From Membranipora membranacea (Eukaryota; Bryozoa; Gymnolaemata; Cheilostomatida; Membraniporidae): a DNA stretch of 64,000 nt. The notes beneath the pieces were generated by a model that had not been told where the DNA came from, did no database searches, and saw nothing but the letters and a program-made list of their open reading frames with translations. Both the position numbers and the translations under genes were made by a program. The stretch covers positions 18,512,283 through 18,576,282 of the forward strand of contig OU612066.1 in NCBI GenBank assembly GCA_914767715.1. Reading direction: 5' to 3'. Positions 61,101 through 64,000 of this stretch are shown in pieces; position 1 is the stretch's first letter, and each line of letters begins with the position of its first letter.

Positions 61101-61932
61101 TCTTTCAGTGTATAAATATGATTCCATTCCTACAAAACAATTGCTTACATTTCATGTTTATCCCATAAAATACATCTTATTCTTAGTGAGTCACGTATCC
61201 CTGTCTTGAGAGTGGACAATTCTATGGACAATTAGCCAAAAATTTGTTGATCTATTTTACATCACTTTGATGACTACAAGACAACAACAATGCCCCCAAC
61301 AATCACTTCACCACATCATTTCCTGGGTCAGTGAAAATAAGACATCAGATGATGTAAGCAAAGAGTTACAGGCTATAAAAGATCTGGTAGAGACTTTTTA
61401 GAATAGCCAGATACTGTTACTATCCAGGCCTTCCCTTGTGTCAATCTCCACCAACACCGCTGAAAGTGCCTCATAGCCCTAACTAAGCGGCAACAGACTA
61501 TAGGGGACGTATAACTTTTAACATTTCAATCTAAATTTTACAATTATTCATAATATAAGTAGCATGTCTGGCATAATTGAAGATAAACTCAATAAGTAAT
61601 ACAGTCTTCAGTCACAAGTCTCAAAAATGGAAGGCAAGAAGTCAACTAATCGTGGAAAATTGTGTCTATTGTAATCCATTTAATTGTCATCATTACAATG
61701 AGCGCAACACTGTTAGTCAGAGTAAGTCTACAGTGCTATCACTCAGTCGTAGAAGTGTCAAACTTATTTTTTTGTACTACACTCATGGGTCCTCACTTCA
61801 ATTCATCTGTTGGGAAAATAATTGACAATTTTGAAAAAAAAATCTTTCCTATCTATTCAGTGTTCGGCTAGAGCTGGTCTTCAGAATGTAGTCTAAAGTA
61901 GTAACAAACAGCAAAAGCCTTTCTTTTGCAGT

Positions 61933-61938
61933 TTTATT
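61933..61938 (-). terminator. Candidate poly(A) signal of the propeller gene
   Basis: AATAAA on the minus strand, 27 bases past the stop at 61965-61967; would give a very short 3' UTR. Confidence 0.5.
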
Positions 61939-61964
61939 TTTAGACATCACAGTTTAAACATCGG

Positions 61965-63834
61965 TTACTCTAACGCATAGAACAGGACATGTCCACTTTC
62001 GTCAAACAGTGGTATCATAAGGGTATTGTCTTCCAGGCACATGTCATATACATCATAATTGCGTGCTGCATCATCTTGGTCTGTCTCGTGGTCTGCAACC
62101 AGTTCACCTGTAAGCGGAGATTAATGGTGACTAATGCTTGAAGCACATACAAATGATTGTCAATCATTGAGGAACAAAATATAATTTTATTAAAACTGAG
62201 ACATTGTGAAAAAATGTTTTCATGTTGATATTTTACCTGATTTGTAATCCAGTATACTTATTGATAGTTTCTCTTTCATGCTTGCTACAAGGACATATCC
62301 AGAGGGCGTGAACTTCACCGCCTGTGGCTCCGGAACATGCTGTGAGCTCCACTTCACCTCACCAGACATCAGATTCAGTTTGGACACTGTGGATGAGCTT
62401 TGGTCTGAGATTATAACATGGTGCTGTTCAGCTTCACATATGATCACCTTTCCTCCCTCTGTCATAGCTGGACACTCGACATGCCTGATAATATGGCCAC
62501 TAAGATCATACATTGTGATTCTCTGATTTCGTCTGTCAGCTACTGCTAACTCATCTCCATCAAAGCATACCCTACAACCTGGCCAAGTTGTACCACCATC
62601 ACTGACCTTCCATTGAGATAGCCGCTGACCTTGAAGGTTGTAGATACATATTTCATAGCCTGAATGATTATTTATGAGACCATAAATTCGAGCATCATTA
62701 ATTTTCATGGCCGCAAAATTAAAATATTCTTTCGCGAGCAATGATTGATGGCCTGCGGTATCCACTGCTACAATTCCTTTCTCATAAACCCCGACATATG
62801 TTACATTTTTATATCTACACACGCAGTTGGCACGATTGTTCATAGCAATCTTCTTTATAAACTTGAGGGTTTTGGGAGGAAGTTTTACTTCAAAGTGGTG
62901 TTCGATATCAAAGGTGATACCCTCGGTATTTTGTATGACCAGCTCCGTATCACGATACTCAAGACCTGTAGAATAAATGACACTATAATAACATACAATG
63001 TCATGAACATTATTCAGTGTTTGAGCATATCATAAATGATATTTCCCTTTCATTCATAAAAAGTTATGGATGATATGGAAAGAATTTGACGACCAGGGCA
63101 GATATCCAGTGACTACATGTCCGGGTTTGGGACAAATATAAATATATGTTGTAAGGTCATTATTTTTTTCAGGACAGTTAAAATCAAAAATCCACTCAGA
63201 ACAATCAAACTAATATATGAAGTTGCAAGCAAATACGAGGACTTCACAAACCTTTTGACACAATTTTAGATTGACTCTCGAGGCACAAGCTTGGGAATTC
63301 ATCTTGGATAAGTTTCTCGACCGCCGCCTTGACATCAACCCTTTCAGTGATAAGGTCAATCTGTTAAGAGACACAGGGCTAATCAAGATAGGGCCAACTT
63401 GTTGCTCGAGGTGGAGCAACTGAAACTGATGGCAATGCTGATCAATGACTTATTATTATTATTATTATCGTAACCAACACATTGACAAGTGGTACCATAG
63501 GCAAACATTTTATGTGAATGATTTCATATCAAACGAAGAGCAGACTGGCTTGAATCCTTGCTACAGACCTTTATAATACCAGTCACTTTCCCAGTGAATT
63601 CACTTTCTGAAAGCTAGATTATTACTACAAGCAAAGCCCAAAAGGACAGAAACACTGACATACCGGGTGTTTGTATGAAATCATGGTTCTGAGTTTTTTC
63701 AACTGTGTTAGGAACTCAGTCAACCGTAGACCTCCCTCCTTCGCCAAATAATCAGTGATGGTACTTTTAGCTTTGGTTCTTGATGCCACATATTCCTCTT
63801 CTAGCGTTTTGTAATTAGATATAACTGCGTTCAC
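61965..63834 (-). CDS. TRIM/NHL-like protein, C-terminal part (coiled coil plus beta-propeller)
   Basis: Partial gene: exons 63664-63834, 63252-63360, 62237-62965 and 61965-62107 in reading order, phases consistent, giving 383 residues to the stop; the 5' part is beyond the right edge. Residues 1-57 are helical and charged (KTLEEEYVASRTKAKSTI, FLTQLKKLRTMI), like the coiled coil after a B-box. Residues about 95-383 form repeated beta-strand blades typical of the NHL or six-bladed propellers of invertebrate TRIM2/3/56-like proteins: GLINNHSGYEICIYNLQGQR, VCFDGDELAVADRRNQRI, HHVIISDQSSSTVSKLNL, VKFTPSGYVLVAS, DMCLEDNTLMIPLFDESG. If the N-terminus has RING and B-box it would be an E3 ubiquitin ligase; that cannot be seen here. 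Family membership is inferred from architecture and style, not from a diagnostic motif. Confidence 0.75.
63449..63469. repeat. TTA microsatellite
   Basis: About seven uninterrupted tta/att units in an intron of the propeller gene. Confidence 0.8.
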
Positions 63835-64000
63835 CTACAGACGTAAAGAAAAGTCAAAACCAACATAAGGGGCAACTCTCCAAGGACGGTCTATCAAATA
63901 TATACGTAAAAACTACAATCCTCCTTTCTCTTTGGTCAAATTATGAATTGAGTGTAAGAGAGCTATGGCGATCATATCATATTGTTTTGATTGGTCCATC
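63835..64000. other. Intron of the propeller gene, running off the window
   Basis: Acceptor (ctgtag on the minus strand) adjoins the exon at 63834; no further exon before the right edge. Confidence 0.6.

Overview
The window is invertebrate animal nuclear DNA. It is AT-rich, its genes are split by many introns of about 0.2-4 kb with ordinary GT/AG junctions, and every recognised gene is a metazoan family. I cannot name the species. The mix (HIP1, a SoxC-type HMG gene, PI4K2, PCYT2, a TRIM/NHL-like propeller gene) suits an invertebrate deuterostome or a lophotrochozoan. Exons were assembled by hand from ORF, splice site and codon phase; all exon phases within each gene agree.

Layout: 1-7.8 kb is repeat-rich DNA without a supportable gene. 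7.8-23.4 kb (minus) holds 26 exons of a HIP1/HIP1R endocytic adaptor, lacking only its extreme N-terminus. 26.0-26.6 kb (plus) is a one-exon single-pass membrane protein of unknown function. 30.6-32.5 kb (minus) is a two-exon SoxC-like transcription factor gene whose intron splits the HMG box. 34.6-48.6 kb (plus) is a complete type II phosphatidylinositol 4-kinase, including a probable 39-nt optional exon. 50.6-58.1 kb (minus) is complete ethanolamine-phosphate cytidylyltransferase, convergent with the kinase. 62.0-64.0 kb (minus) is the C-terminal part of a TRIM-like coiled coil plus beta-propeller protein. HIP1, PI4K2 and PCYT2 all act on membrane lipids or trafficking, but nothing suggests co-regulation; this looks like ordinary neighbourhood.

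The most striking signal lies between the exons. At least 14 short palindromes (18-71 bp, most 28-42 bp) are scattered through introns and intergenic DNA. They belong to several unrelated sequence families, yet most share one architecture: a 7-8 bp direct repeat, a palindrome that usually begins CA and ends TG, then the same 7-8 bp repeat. Arms are often 14-17 nt. This is what excision footprints of P-superfamily DNA transposons (target duplication plus about 17 nt of each terminal repeat) should look like; ultra-short palindromic MITEs are the alternative. One sits exactly at a PI4K2 splice donor and has duplicated the donor sequence. Other foldback elements, a 248-bp MITE, duplicated exon-like sequence near the left edge and poly-G/poly-C repeats complete the picture.
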